Assembly (NCBI GenBank): GCA_015689735.1
Contig: WVSP01000001.1
Coordinates: forward strand, 174,001 to 238,000
Length of the DNA stretch: 64,000 bases
Reading direction: 5' to 3'
Source of the DNA: Rhodobacterales bacterium LSUCC0031
GTDB lineage: Bacteria > Pseudomonadota > Alphaproteobacteria > Rhodobacterales > Rhodobacteraceae
Position numbers and translations under genes: made by a program. Below, piece after piece: positions 34,540 to 43,417 of the stretch (positions are counted from its first letter, which is position 1; each line of letters begins with the position of its first letter). The notes beneath the pieces were generated by a model. The model saw nothing but the letters and a program-made list of their open reading frames with translations, did no database searches and was not told where the DNA came from.

Positions 34540-35573
34540 CGCACCCTCAACCTCTCTGCCGCCCAGCGCGCGGCGTCTGCCACGCCCTCATCCGGATCAT
34601 CGACATGGTCTAGCGCCACCGCCGCCAAGCTTGGGTCGCTGGAATTGCCAATCGCATAGAGCACGTTGCGCACGAAACGGTCGCGCCCGATACGCTTGAT
34701 GGGGCTTCCCGAAAACATCGCGCGAAACGCGGCATCGTCAAGCTGGGCCAATTCGGCAAGCTTTGGGGCGACCAGTTCGGGCCGCGCGGCATAGCGCATC
34801 TCGGTCGCAGTTTGCGCGAATTTGTTCCATGGGCAGACGGCAAGACAATCGTCGCAGCCGTAGATGCGGTTGCCCATCAAGGCGCGTAATTCCTGGTCCA
34901 CCGGCCCTTTGTGCTCGATGGTCAGATACGAGATGCAAAGCCGCGCATCGAGTTGATAGGGCGCGGGAAATGCCCCTGTCGGGCAAATATCGAGGCAGGC
35001 GGTGCAGCTGCCGCAATGCGCCTCCTCGGGTGTGTCGGGGGGCAGCTCGAGGGTGGTAAAGATTGCGCCGAGAAAGAACCAGTTGCCCAGATCGCGCGAC
35101 AAAAGGTTGGTATGCTTGCCCTGCCAGCCAAGGCCAGCGGCCGCGGCAAGGGGTTTTTCCATCACCGGGGCGGTGTCGACGAAAACCTTGATCTCTGCGC
35201 CCGGCGCTTGGTCTAACAGCCAACGGCCCACCCGCTTGAGCCGTTTTTTGACCACATCATGATAGTCACGGTTGCGGGCATATACACTGATCGTGGCACG
35301 GTCACGCAGGTCGAGGGCTGCCAGCGGGTCGGTATCGGGTGTATAGGGTTCGGCCAGCATGATGACCGATTTCGCTGCGGGCCAAAGTGCGGTTGGATCG
35401 CCGCGCCATGCCATGCGCTCGGCCATCCAAGCCATCTGGCCGTGCCGCCCTCGGGCCACGAAGCCGGCCAATTGACCAGCGGCCTGCGGGATCGCATCGG
35501 GGCGGCAAATGCCCATCTTGGCGAACCCCGCCGCGCGGGCCTCGGTCGAGAGGGCATGCTTGAGATCGCTCAA
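34536..35573 (-). CDS. queG: Epoxyqueuosine reductase QueG
   Basis: QueG reduces epoxyqueuosine to queuosine in tRNA using cobalamin and two 4Fe-4S clusters. The protein carries both cluster motifs, [16 protein letters not shown] and [11 protein letters not shown], plus the cobalamin-domain segments [13 protein letters not shown] and [11 protein letters not shown], with HEAT-like repeats at the C-terminus. The conserved protein begins at about [17 protein letters not shown] place the start at a TTG (35573) overlapping the gst stop, giving 345 residues. The frame is open further upstream but there it is antisense-like sequence inside gst, and no ATG fits. Start confidence is lower than product confidence. 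Confidence 0.9.
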   Translation of the reverse strand: MSDLKHALSTEARAAGFAKMGICRPDAIPQAAGQLAGFVARGRHGQMAWMAERMAWRGDPTALWPAAKSVIMLAEPYTPDTDPLAALDLRDRATISVYARNRDYHDVVKKRLKRVGRWLLDQAPGAEIKVFVDTAPVMEKPLAAAAGLGWQGKHTNLLSRDLGNWFFLGAIFTTLELPPDTPEEAHCGSCTACLDICPTGAFPAPYQLDARLCISYLTIEHKGPVDQELRALMGNRIYGCDDCLAVCPWNKFAQTATEMRYAARPELVAPKLAELAQLDDAAFRAMFSGSPIKRIGRDRFVRNVLYAIGNSSDPSLAAVALDHVDDPDEGVADAARWAAERLRVR

Positions 35574-36235
35574 AAGTCGAGATTCGCGTAATGGGGCGGC
35601 TGGATGAAGCCGGGGATTTGATCGGCAAGGATCGAGCGGAAGGCGGGGCGCGATTTCACCTTGGAATACCATTCCTTGACCACCTCGGAGCGGTTCCAAT
35701 CCACGTCCGAGATATAGTCGAGGCAGGACAGATGCGCTGCGGCGGCAAAATCGGCCATGGTCATCGCGTCGCCGGCCAGCCAGCGGCGGTGATCCAAAAG
35801 CCACGCCATGTAATCGAGATGATACTTGATCTGCTGCGCCCCGGTCTTGACCGCGCGGCCATCGGGATATCCTGCGCGCATGATCTTTTTGTTCACCCGC
35901 TCATAGACAAGGTTGGCGGTCACTTCGTGATGAAACTTGTCGTCGAACCAACTCACAAGACGGCGGACCTCGGCCCGGGCCTTGGGATCGGCGGGAAACA
36001 GCGGCGGCTCGGGGCGGGTTTCGTCAAGGTATTCGCAGATCGCGCTTGATTCGGTCAGCATCATGCCGTCGATTTTCAGCACCGGCACTTTGCCTGCCGG
36101 ATTGCGGCGCAGGAACTCGGTCGTGGGTTCCCAGTATTTCTCATCGATCAGTTCGACCTCGATGCGCTTTTCGGCCAGCACCAGCCGCACCTTTCTGCAG
36201 AAGGGAGACAGGGCGAAGTGGTAAAGGCGCGCCAT
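35570..36235 (-). CDS. Glutathione S-transferase family protein
   Basis: The 221-residue protein has a thioredoxin-fold N-terminal half with [15 protein letters not shown], where the Ser/Cys of the active-site region lies, and the glutathione-binding [13 protein letters not shown] and [12 protein letters not shown] motifs. The all-helical C-terminal domain follows. It probably conjugates or reduces small molecules with glutathione, but the substrate is unknown. It lies between mtgA (57 bases upstream) and queG, which it overlaps at the stop, so co-transcription is likely. The ATG at 36235 begins the thioredoxin fold directly. Confidence 0.9.
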   Translation of the reverse strand: MARLYHFALSPFCRKVRLVLAEKRIEVELIDEKYWEPTTEFLRRNPAGKVPVLKIDGMMLTESSAICEYLDETRPEPPLFPADPKARAEVRRLVSWFDDKFHHEVTANLVYERVNKKIMRAGYPDGRAVKTGAQQIKYHLDYMAWLLDHRRWLAGDAMTMADFAAAAHLSCLDYISDVDWNRSEVVKEWYSKVKSRPAFRSILADQIPGFIQPPHYANLDF

Positions 36236-36292
36236 TGCAATGCTCGATCCGATGGTGGGTTGCCCCTCTATGGCGTGAAAACCAGGCGGAAT

Positions 36293-37063
36293 TCAATTCG
36301 CAAAGCAGCCATCGCGGCCATCGGCGGCGATGGTGGCCGCCCCGTCGGCGATGGCTGCGGCGCGCCTGTTGACCGCATCGCTTGGCGCGCTCGCATCACG
36401 TTCACGCGGGTTGGGCAAAACAGCCGCCAAAAGGGCCGCTTGACGTGGTGTCAGATCGGCGGCGGCGACGCCGAAATGGTGCCGCGCGGCGGCCTCGGCA
36501 CCGAAAATGCCCGGGCCGAATTCCGCAATGTTGAGATAAACCTCAAGCACACGGCGCTTGGGCCAGATCACCTCGACTGCCGGAGTGATCGCAGCCTCCA
36601 TCGCTTTGCGTGGCCAGCTTCGTCCGTGCCAAAGAAAGGCGTTTTTGACGGTTTGCTGGCTGATGGTCGAGCCGCCGCGTGTGGCACCAACCGCGATGGC
36701 GTCGCGGATCGCGGCCATGTCAAAGCCCCAGTGCAGGCAGAAATTCGCATCTTCCGCGGCAACAGCGGCGCGTTGCAGATGCACCGAGATATCGGTCATG
36801 GCGACCCAGTCATAGCTGAGCGCACCCAAGCGGCGGCTTTCACCGATCATATGTGCGGTGGTTGGCACGGGAAGAAAGCCATAGGCGACGATCCAGCCCA
36901 TAAGCGCAAACAGCCCCAAAGCGGTGGCGCGCAGAATCCAATGGCGCAGCCGCGACCGCATCTGTCGCAGGCGCGATACCGGACGATCTGGCGTTTTCTT
37001 GCGCTTGCGCCGTGGCGGCGCGGATGGGTCGGCGCCGGTGTCGCTGTCGGGTCGTCGGGTCAA
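36293..37063 (-). CDS. mtgA: Monofunctional biosynthetic peptidoglycan transglycosylase
   Basis: MtgA polymerises lipid II glycan strands without a transpeptidase domain. The product is about 256 residues: a cytoplasmic arginine-rich tail, one membrane helix (ALGLFALMGWIVAYGF), and a GT51 domain with the catalytic motif AAEDANFCLHWGFD and GGSTISQQTVKN. KRRVLEVYLNIAEFGPGIFG and the downstream TPRQAALLAAVLPNP block complete the domain. The start is TTG at 37063 with GAGG upstream; a later ATG (MRSRLRHW) would shorten only the cytoplasmic tail. It is divergent from a methyltransferase across 127 bp. Confidence 0.93.
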   Translation of the reverse strand: MTRRPDSDTGADPSAPPRRKRKKTPDRPVSRLRQMRSRLRHWILRATALGLFALMGWIVAYGFLPVPTTAHMIGESRRLGALSYDWVAMTDISVHLQRAAVAAEDANFCLHWGFDMAAIRDAIAVGATRGGSTISQQTVKNAFLWHGRSWPRKAMEAAITPAVEVIWPKRRVLEVYLNIAEFGPGIFGAEAAARHHFGVAAADLTPRQAALLAAVLPNPRERDASAPSDAVNRRAAAIADGAATIAADGRDGCFAN

Positions 37064-37190
37064 TTTTGCCTCGAGGGTCTGCTCTTTTTTGCAAGACTAA
37101 CCTTTCAGATGGGGAGAAACCAAGGCTTTGCATGCAAGGTGGCATCGGTGAGCGCTTGGCGCGCCGCGTAAGCTCGGTTATGGCGGGCAT

Positions 37191-38018
37191 ATGAAACTTA
37201 AATTCGTCGAACTCGAAGCTGCCGCGCTGATGTCCGAGGTGATGTTTGGACATGGGTTTGCGCATTATGGCTATTTCCCCGATGGCCCCCCGGCCGAGCT
37301 GACCGCCGAGGCCTTGGGCCGGGCGCAGATGGCCTATTTCGAAAAGCTGGTCGCAGCAATCGAGACGGTGCCGGGTGGGGTGCGCACGATCCTTGATGTG
37401 GGATCAGGGACCGGCTCGAATGCGCGGGCGTTGATTGCGCGTGGCTATGATGTGGCATGCGTGTCGCCCTCGCACCAGATGAACGAGATGGCGCGCGCAA
37501 AGCTGCCCCAGGGTACGCTTGTCGTCGATGCGATGTTCGAGGATTTCGATCACCCAGAGCGCCGCGATCTGTGTCTCTTCGCCGAAAGCTTTCACTATAT
37601 CGATCTGGTCACAGCGCTATCCAAGGCAGGTCAGTTGGCTGACAAGGGTGTCGTGATCTTTGACTATTTCCGCCGTCCCGGCTTTGCCCATGGCGATGGC
37701 ACACGCGGCACCCATGCCAGCTTTGTCGCCGAAGTTGCGCAGCAAGGCTTGTTCGAGATCATTTCGGACGACGATCTGACCGATGCGATCACACCGACCT
37801 TTGTGATCCACGAATATCTCAAGAATGAGAAAGTCGCCCCCTTTGTTCAGCGTTTCCGCGCCGAGCTGAAGCGGGAATACCCTTGGCGATCATGGCTGTT
37901 GGAAAAGATGCTTGGGCGCGCCTTGAACAAGCTGGGCCGTCACACGGGGCGTGCGGCCAAGTTCGCGCGCGAACATGAGTATCGGCTGATTGTTCTGGCC
38001 CGCCGCAACCAAAGCTGA
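37191..38018 (+). CDS. SAM-dependent class I methyltransferase
   Basis: The 275-residue protein has the class I fold with motif I ILDVGSGTGSNARALIA (about residues 67-83) and a following acidic residue in motif II. The central post-motif reads LFAESFHYIDLVTALSKAG, and the C-terminal half is basic (RSWLLEKMLGRALNKLG). The YFRRPGFAHGDGTRG loop after the core may hold the substrate. I recognise no specific subfamily; a lipid or small-molecule O- or C-methylation is possible. It stands alone between divergent mtgA and the LysR gene, and the ATG at 37191 follows GGCGGG. Confidence 0.75.
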   Translation: MKLKFVELEAAALMSEVMFGHGFAHYGYFPDGPPAELTAEALGRAQMAYFEKLVAAIETVPGGVRTILDVGSGTGSNARALIARGYDVACVSPSHQMNEMARAKLPQGTLVVDAMFEDFDHPERRDLCLFAESFHYIDLVTALSKAGQLADKGVVIFDYFRRPGFAHGDGTRGTHASFVAEVAQQGLFEIISDDDLTDAITPTFVIHEYLKNEKVAPFVQRFRAELKREYPWRSWLLEKMLGRALNKLGRHTGRAAKFAREHEYRLIVLARRNQS

Positions 38019-38181
38019 CGACAAGCAATTCGTCCTGCTGTAGCAGGGCAATCGTGTAAAAAATTGTTCCGCGGTCACGAACGATCCGCGCAATTACCCG
38101 TCTTTGGCCCGCGCTGCTCCGCAATCGTGCCGCATTTGCGGGTGACACGAGGGGGGAGAAAAAACCGAGCAGGACAGCTAA

Positions 38182-39087
38182 ATGGACCGTCTGACTGAAA
38201 TGGAAGCTTTCGCCATGGTCGTAGATCAAGGCGGCTTCACCGATGCTGCCCGCAAGATGGGGATCTCGAAATCGGCGGTGTCCAAACATATCTCGAGTCT
38301 TGAGGCGCGGCTTGGCGCGCGCTTGCTCAATCGCACCACCCGCCGCGTCAGCCCGACCGAGATCGGGCTTGCCTATTACGATCGGGCAAGGCGCGTGCTC
38401 AACGATGCGGGCGAGGCTGACGCGCTGGTTACCGCGATGCAGTCGGCACCCTCAGGCACGCTGCGCGTTTCGGTCGCGACCGACTTTGGGGTTAATCATA
38501 TTTCGCCCATTTTGGGCCGGTTCCTGCATGGCTTTCCCGATGTCACGGTCAACATGGTGCTGAACAATCGTTATGTCGAACTGATCTCGGAAGGGTTCGA
38601 CATGGCGATCCGCGTGGGTGAGCTGGAAGATAGCAGCCTGCGCGCGCGCAAAATTTGTGAAACACAGCGCCGGATGATCGCGGCGCCGAGTTACTTCCAG
38701 AAATACGGACGACCGGAGCGGATCGACGATCTGAATGATCACAAGCTCTTGCATTACTCGAACAATGTGAGTGCGAACGTCTGGAAGATTGTTGCGCCCT
38801 CGGGCGAACAGCGTCAGGTACGCAGTGGTGGTTGGCTGACGGTGAATGACGGGCAATCGCTACTCAATGCTGCCATCGGGGGGCTTGGCATCGCTTTTCT
38901 GCCCAGTTTCCTTTATGCGCAGCCCTTGCGCGATGGGCAGGTCGAAGATGTCATTCCCGATTTGCCGGTTGATATCCAAGGGGTTTACGCGATCTATCCG
39001 CCGGGCCGCTATACCCAGCCCAAGGTGCGCGCCTTCATCGATTTCCTTGTTGACGCTTTCAAGGATAAGGGGCCGAACGACTGGTAG
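38182..39087 (+). CDS. LysR-family transcriptional regulator
   Basis: The 301-residue protein has an N-terminal winged helix-turn-helix (FTDAARKMGISKSAVSKHIS, with LEARLGARLLNRTTRRV after it) and a periplasmic-binding-protein-like effector domain. In this subgroup (CrgA/PecT-like) the domain includes VNMVLNNRYVELISEGFDMAIRVG. LysR regulators usually bind about 15-bp T-N11-A boxes near a divergent target, but both neighbours here are on the same or converging strand, so the target is unclear. The 163-bp upstream region contains a GGGGGGAGAAAAAACCG stretch close to the start. Confidence 0.9.
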   Translation: MDRLTEMEAFAMVVDQGGFTDAARKMGISKSAVSKHISSLEARLGARLLNRTTRRVSPTEIGLAYYDRARRVLNDAGEADALVTAMQSAPSGTLRVSVATDFGVNHISPILGRFLHGFPDVTVNMVLNNRYVELISEGFDMAIRVGELEDSSLRARKICETQRRMIAAPSYFQKYGRPERIDDLNDHKLLHYSNNVSANVWKIVAPSGEQRQVRSGGWLTVNDGQSLLNAAIGGLGIAFLPSFLYAQPLRDGQVEDVIPDLPVDIQGVYAIYPPGRYTQPKVRAFIDFLVDAFKDKGPNDW

Positions 39088-39098
39088 GTTGGCCGCGT

Positions 39099-40043
39099 CT
39101 ATGGCGCCAAAAGGACAACCTCGACCCGGCGGTTCGCCTCGCGGCCTTCGACGGTGGTGTTGGTCGCGCGCGGCGCCAGGTAGCCAACCCCTGCCGCGCT
39201 GATCTGATCGGCAGTAGCGCCGTAATCGTCGATCATGGCTTGGCGCACGGCGGCGGCACGCGCCTGGCTCAATGCGATATTGCGGTCAAGCGCCCCTGTC
39301 GCATCGGTATGGCCCACCAGTGCGATGCGCCGCTCGCCACCGGCCGAGAGCCATTGCGCCAAGGCCGCAAGGCTTTCGTAGCGGTGTCCCGAAAGTGCGG
39401 AAGCCCCGCTTTCAAATGTCAGATCCTCCAGCACCACATGGCCCGCCGCGACCAGCTGCGCGATCAAGGCACCCCCATCCGCGCTTTGCGGGGCGCTGAT
39501 GCGCGGCAGCGTCGCGATGGGTGCGCGATCGCCATCACCGATCAGGGCCAAATGCACATATCCGACATTGCCACTGGTCGAGACGGTCAGCGCCACATCC
39601 TCGCGCATGCCGGACAGTTCGCGGCTTGCAGCAAGATAGTGGAAATCACCAAGATCGACGAACATTTCGGGCGCTTGGGCAATGGGCAGGGAAAAGCGGA
39701 AGTCGAAGCCACCGCAAGCGCGATCGGCGCAGGCAAAGCTGATCGCGTAACCTTGGTCGGTCAATTGTGCGCGCAGCATCGATATGATGGTGGCTGGATC
39801 GACATCCGCGCCCTGTAGGTGCCAAATCTCTTCCGACAAATCCCCCGAGACGCTGCGCATGGGCGGCGCCGCGCCGCGCTGGGCCATGCCTGTCGCGATG
39901 TTGAAATCAGCCGTTGTCTGGCTGCGGGCCAAAACCCGAGTGGCACCTGAAGGCCAAAGCACATCCAACGCGACCGCGGGCGGGGCGCATAGAATGCAAA
40001 GGGCGAGGGCGCAAATCCGCATCATGCGGAAGTGGTATGTCAT
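39099..40043 (-). CDS. OmpA-family exported protein with C-terminal peptidoglycan-binding domain
   Basis: The 314-residue protein has a signal peptide (MMRICALALCILCAPPAVAL) and an unknown middle domain with one CADRACGG cysteine pair. A C-terminal OmpA-like domain follows (ESLAALAQWLSAGGERRIALVGHTDATGALDRNIALSQARAAAVRQAM), with the peptidoglycan-binding Asp and Arg (NRRVEVVLL). It should sit in the periplasm bound to peptidoglycan. The ATG at 40043 is seven bases after the stop of the upstream GNAT gene, and two later ATGs (40025, 40022) would also give a signal peptide. No beta-barrel part is seen. Confidence 0.8.
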   Translation of the reverse strand: MTYHFRMMRICALALCILCAPPAVALDVLWPSGATRVLARSQTTADFNIATGMAQRGAAPPMRSVSGDLSEEIWHLQGADVDPATIISMLRAQLTDQGYAISFACADRACGGFDFRFSLPIAQAPEMFVDLGDFHYLAASRELSGMREDVALTVSTSGNVGYVHLALIGDGDRAPIATLPRISAPQSADGGALIAQLVAAGHVVLEDLTFESGASALSGHRYESLAALAQWLSAGGERRIALVGHTDATGALDRNIALSQARAAAVRQAMIDDYGATADQISAAGVGYLAPRATNTTVEGREANRRVEVVLLAP

Positions 40044-40050
40044 GGGCGCG

Positions 40051-40776
40051 TCAGACGGTTTTGGCACGGTAGTGGTACTGTCCCACAGCCGTGAAACCGA
40101 GGGAAGCGTAAAGCCCCAAGGCCGGCTCGTTTTGCTGTGTCACCAATAGGCTGAATGTCGCGGCCCCATGGCCCAGCGCCCAATCGGCGGCAGCGCGCAT
40201 CATGGCGCTGGCCAAGCCACGCCGCCGATGGGCAGGTAGAATTTCCAGCGCATGCAGCATCGCGATATCGCCATGGATCGCGGCAAAGGCGGTGCCAGCG
40301 GGGCGGTCTTGGGTGCGACCCAGAAAGGATGTTTTGGGTCCAGTCGCGCGCGCCATGACCGCTAGCCGTGATGATCCAACCCCGCCCGAGGCCCAGATCT
40401 CGGTTTGGATAGCCAAGGGTGGCCAGATCGCAAAGCAGGTGATCGGCGGCGGCGCAGCGGCGATCCTTTGGCAAGGCGCGATCATCGCACAGGTGGGGTC
40501 ACGCATGACAAAACCGCGCGCAGCCAGCCGCGCATCAAGTCCGGTTTGGTGATCAAGCAGCATGAACAGGGGTGGTTGGCCGCCCTCGGCAAGCGCGTCG
40601 ATGGTCGTATCGATCTGCGCCTCGGTCGCGTCGGTTGCCATGGGATCGCCAAGGCGTGCCGCGCTGACGCGTTGCCCGCCCCCTGCCCCATCCGGCACGA
40701 GAAAAGGGCCGATGTCGCGATGCGCTGCGGCGGGCCATGTCGCCGCGATAGTCGGGACAAGATTGATCAGCCGCAT
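40051..40776 (-). CDS. GNAT-family N-acetyltransferase
   Basis: The 241-residue protein has its GNAT core at the C-terminus. The strand LEILPAHRRRGLASAMMRAA carries the acetyl-CoA pyrophosphate loop (R-x-x-G-x-A), followed by the helix AADWALGHG and the QQNEPALGLYASLGF segment, the usual end of the fold. The N-terminal half (residues 1-120) is less conserved and may bind the acceptor. The substrate is unknown. The preceding minus-strand gene ends three bases upstream, so it is in an operon with the CinA-like gene. Confidence 0.85.
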   Translation of the reverse strand: MRLINLVPTIAATWPAAAHRDIGPFLVPDGAGGGQRVSAARLGDPMATDATEAQIDTTIDALAEGGQPPLFMLLDHQTGLDARLAARGFVMRDPTCAMIAPCQRIAAAPPPITCFAIWPPLAIQTEIWASGGVGSSRLAVMARATGPKTSFLGRTQDRPAGTAFAAIHGDIAMLHALEILPAHRRRGLASAMMRAAADWALGHGAATFSLLVTQQNEPALGLYASLGFTAVGQYHYRAKTV

Positions 40777-40779
40777 CGC

Positions 40780-41514
40780 TTAGCCCGCGCCACCGGGACC
40801 GAACAGATCGCCCAAGGCGGCCATCACACGGTCGATGGCCGGGCCATCTTGGCTGCGCACAACGATGTTGGTGCCATGCACCCCGTTGAGCTGGAAAGGA
40901 TATGAGCCGATCGACACCTCGGGGTGGTTGGCGGCAAGCGCGCCCAATGGCCCAGCGATATCGCCTTCGCCTTTGAAAAGACGCAAGGATTGCGACAGCA
41001 TCGGCGGGCCGCCCGTCAGCCGCGGCATGAGGCTGGCCACCATCGCCTCGAAGATTATCGGCACACCGGCCATAACATGCACATTGCCGATACTGAAACC
41101 CGGCGCGGCCGAGATCGGGTTGTCGATCAGTGTCGCACCCTCGGGGATACGCGCCATGCGCAGCCTTGCGGCGTTCAACTCTTGCCCACGGGCATCGTAA
41201 TGGGCCTGCAAGATGGCGCGTGCATCGGCCCGGATGTCGATCCTGGCCCCCATCGCATCGGCGACCGCATCGGCGGTGATGTCATCATGGGTCGGCCCGA
41301 TCCCGCCGGAGGTAAAGACATGGGTATAGCTGGCCGCAAGGTTTTGGACGGCGGTCTTGATCGTGTCATGCGCATCGCTGACGACGCGCGCCTCGCGCAG
41401 CTGAATCCCGTGATCGGTCAGCGCCCGCGCGAGGAAATGGGTATTGCTGTCGCGGGTGCGCCCCGAAAGGATCTCGTCGCCGATTACCAACATTGCTGCC
41501 GTGGGGGTCTGCAT
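40780..41514 (-). CDS. CinA-like molybdopterin-binding (MoaB-fold) domain protein
   Basis: The 244-residue protein consists of the MoaB/MogA-like fold found as the N-terminal domain of CinA. It has AMLVIGDEILSGRTRDSNTH, VFTSGGIGPTHDD (the GGxGxTxxD signature) and AARLRMARIPEGATLIDNP. It lacks the C-terminal nicotinamide-nucleotide amidase domain of full CinA. Such single-domain proteins may be ADP-ribose pyrophosphatases or have molybdopterin-linked roles. The ATG at 41514 has GAGGCGC directly before it; the open frame continues upstream in GC-rich sequence without a start signal. It forms an operon with the GNAT gene. Confidence 0.85.
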   Translation of the reverse strand: MQTPTAAMLVIGDEILSGRTRDSNTHFLARALTDHGIQLREARVVSDAHDTIKTAVQNLAASYTHVFTSGGIGPTHDDITADAVADAMGARIDIRADARAILQAHYDARGQELNAARLRMARIPEGATLIDNPISAAPGFSIGNVHVMAGVPIIFEAMVASLMPRLTGGPPMLSQSLRLFKGEGDIAGPLGALAANHPEVSIGSYPFQLNGVHGTNIVVRSQDGPAIDRVMAALGDLFGPGGAG

Positions 41515-41716
41515 CTGCGCCTCGCTTTTCTGCTTGGCCCTCGGTATAGGCCCCTGCGATATCGGTTTCCAAGACCTGTCATCGCGCCTTGACCCATCGT
41601 GCGGGTAAAGCGCAATCCGGGGAAGGGCTTGGGTATGGATATCCCACATCGCCTTGACTGGAAATCCGGGTGATTTGCGCCTAGTTTGACATCAGATGAG
41701 TTGGAGGCTCTGCGGT

Positions 41717-42526
41717 TTGGACGATTTCAAAGGCCGCCTGACGCGGGATGGCATTCGCATTCACGACGCCGATGATTTCGCCGGCATGTACCGCGCCGGT
41801 CAGGTCGCGGCGGGCATTCTCGATGCCATGGCGCCCTTGGTCTATCCCGGCCAAACGACCGAAGCTATCGATGCCGAGATCGAGCGCATGGTCAAGGACG
41901 CGGGTGCCACATCGGCCACCATCGGTTATCGCGGCTACCAGCATGCCAGCTGTATCAGTGTGAACCATGTCGTCTGTCATGGTATTCCCGGGCCAAAGGT
42001 GCTGAAGGATGGCGATATCCTCAACATCGATGTCACCGTGATCGTCGATGGCTGGTTCGGCGATACCAGCCGGATGTATGTCGCAGGGACCCTGAACCGG
42101 CGGGCCGAGCGGTTGGTGCAGGTCACCCATGACGCGCTGTTCAAGGGGATCGCAGCGGTGCGCCCCGGCAATCGGTTCGGCGATATCGGCCATGCGATCC
42201 AAAGTTATGTCGAGGCAGAGCGCATGTCGGTCGTGCGTGATTTCTGCGGTCACGGGCTGGGGCAGGTGTTCCATGCGCCGCCCAATGTGCTCCATTATGG
42301 CCGCCCCGGCACTGGCCCCGTTCTGGAAGAGGGCATGTTTTTCACCATCGAGCCGATGGTCAACCTTGGCCGCCCCGAGACTAAGGTTCTTGCCGATGAT
42401 TGGACGGCCGTAACGCGCGACAAATCGCTGTCGGCGCAGTTTGAGCATTCCATCGGCGTGACGGCGACGGGGTGCGAGATATTCACCCTTTCGCCTGCCG
42501 GGAAATTTCACCCGACCTGGGGCTAG
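41717..42526 (+). CDS. map: Type I methionine aminopeptidase
   Basis: MetAP removes the N-terminal methionine from nascent proteins using a dinuclear metal site. The protein is about 269 residues. It shows the metal ligands Asp in LNIDVTVIVDGWFGDTSRMY, His in FCGHGLGQVFH and Glu in FFTIEPMVN, with the last Glu in the SAQFEHSIGVT region; NHVVCHGIPG contains the other conserved His. I place the start at TTG 41717 because GGAGG (41703-41707) lies nine bases upstream. An ATG seven codons earlier (41696) has no such site. It is divergent from the CinA-like gene. Confidence 0.93.
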   Translation: MDDFKGRLTRDGIRIHDADDFAGMYRAGQVAAGILDAMAPLVYPGQTTEAIDAEIERMVKDAGATSATIGYRGYQHASCISVNHVVCHGIPGPKVLKDGDILNIDVTVIVDGWFGDTSRMYVAGTLNRRAERLVQVTHDALFKGIAAVRPGNRFGDIGHAIQSYVEAERMSVVRDFCGHGLGQVFHAPPNVLHYGRPGTGPVLEEGMFFTIEPMVNLGRPETKVLADDWTAVTRDKSLSAQFEHSIGVTATGCEIFTLSPAGKFHPTWG

Positions 42527-42575
42527 CAGCGGCGACGCTAACCCACTCTTAACCTTTGTGGCGCAGGCTGGTGCC

Positions 42576-43382
42576 ATGTCCGAGCAGCCATCCTTTGCCT
42601 TTGACGAAGCATCGCCCCGGTTTGTGCCGGAGGGCGTTGCCCGCGCAGCGGGGGTCGCAGCCGTTGCCCACGCATTGGGGGCTGCTTCCCGCGGCCCCTC
42701 CAAGGGGGCAGAGGCGCATCGCCACGCGCATCGCGACCGGCTGCGCGACCGCTTTACCCAAGGTGGCGCTGATGCGGTGCCGGATTACGAATTACTGGAG
42801 ATGGTGCTTTATCGCGCTTTGCCGCGCGGCGATACCAAGCCGCTGGCCAAGCGGTTGATCCAGCGATTCGGCGATCTCAACCATGTTCTGGCAGCTCCGC
42901 CCGCCCGCCTGAAGGAGGTGGAGGGGGTGGGTGCGCGGGTGATCTTCGAGCTGAAGCTGATGGAGGCGGTGGGCCACCGCATGGCCCGTGCGCAAGTCAT
43001 CGGCAAGCCGCTCTTGTCATCATGGGACGCGCTGCTCAGCTATTGCCAGACGGCGATGGCGCATCGCGATCTCGAGCAATTCCGCGTGCTTTATTTGGAT
43101 CGCAAGAATGTCTTGATCGCGGATGAAGCACAGGCCAGTGGCACGGTCGATCATGTGCCGGTCTATCCGCGCGAAGTGGTCAAGCGTGCGCTGGAATTGA
43201 ACGCCTCTGCCCTGATCTTGGTGCATAACCACCCTTCGGGTGATCCCTCTCCCAGCCAGGCGGATATCGAGATGACCTATGCGATCCGCGATGCCGCGCA
43301 GGTGCTTGGCCTTGTGATCCACGACCATCTGATCATCGGCAAGGCCCAAGAGGTGAGCTTTCGGGCCGAAGGCTATCTGTGA
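42576..43382 (+). CDS. radC: RadC/JAB1-MPN domain protein
   Basis: The 268-residue protein has a UPF0758 (RadC) layout. A helix-hairpin-helix region (EVEGVGARVIFELKLMEAVG) precedes a JAB domain with the metal-binding signature HNHPSGDPSPSQAD and an upstream Glu. RadC was once linked to DNA repair, but that role is not supported genetically and its function is unknown; the JAB domain suggests a metalloprotease or isopeptidase. The N-terminal 50 residues are poorly conserved. The ATG at 42576 follows map by 49 bases; a GTG six codons earlier is a weaker alternative. Confidence 0.9.
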   Translation: MSEQPSFAFDEASPRFVPEGVARAAGVAAVAHALGAASRGPSKGAEAHRHAHRDRLRDRFTQGGADAVPDYELLEMVLYRALPRGDTKPLAKRLIQRFGDLNHVLAAPPARLKEVEGVGARVIFELKLMEAVGHRMARAQVIGKPLLSSWDALLSYCQTAMAHRDLEQFRVLYLDRKNVLIADEAQASGTVDHVPVYPREVVKRALELNASALILVHNHPSGDPSPSQADIEMTYAIRDAAQVLGLVIHDHLIIGKAQEVSFRAEGYL

Positions 43383-43417
43383 TCTGATCGTGACGCTGAC
43401 TTGGTCATTGCGCCGGG

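Noticed and set aside
38034-38047. Small hairpin CCTGC-TGTA-GCAGG after the methyltransferase as a terminator
   Set aside because: The stem is only five base pairs and no T-run follows.
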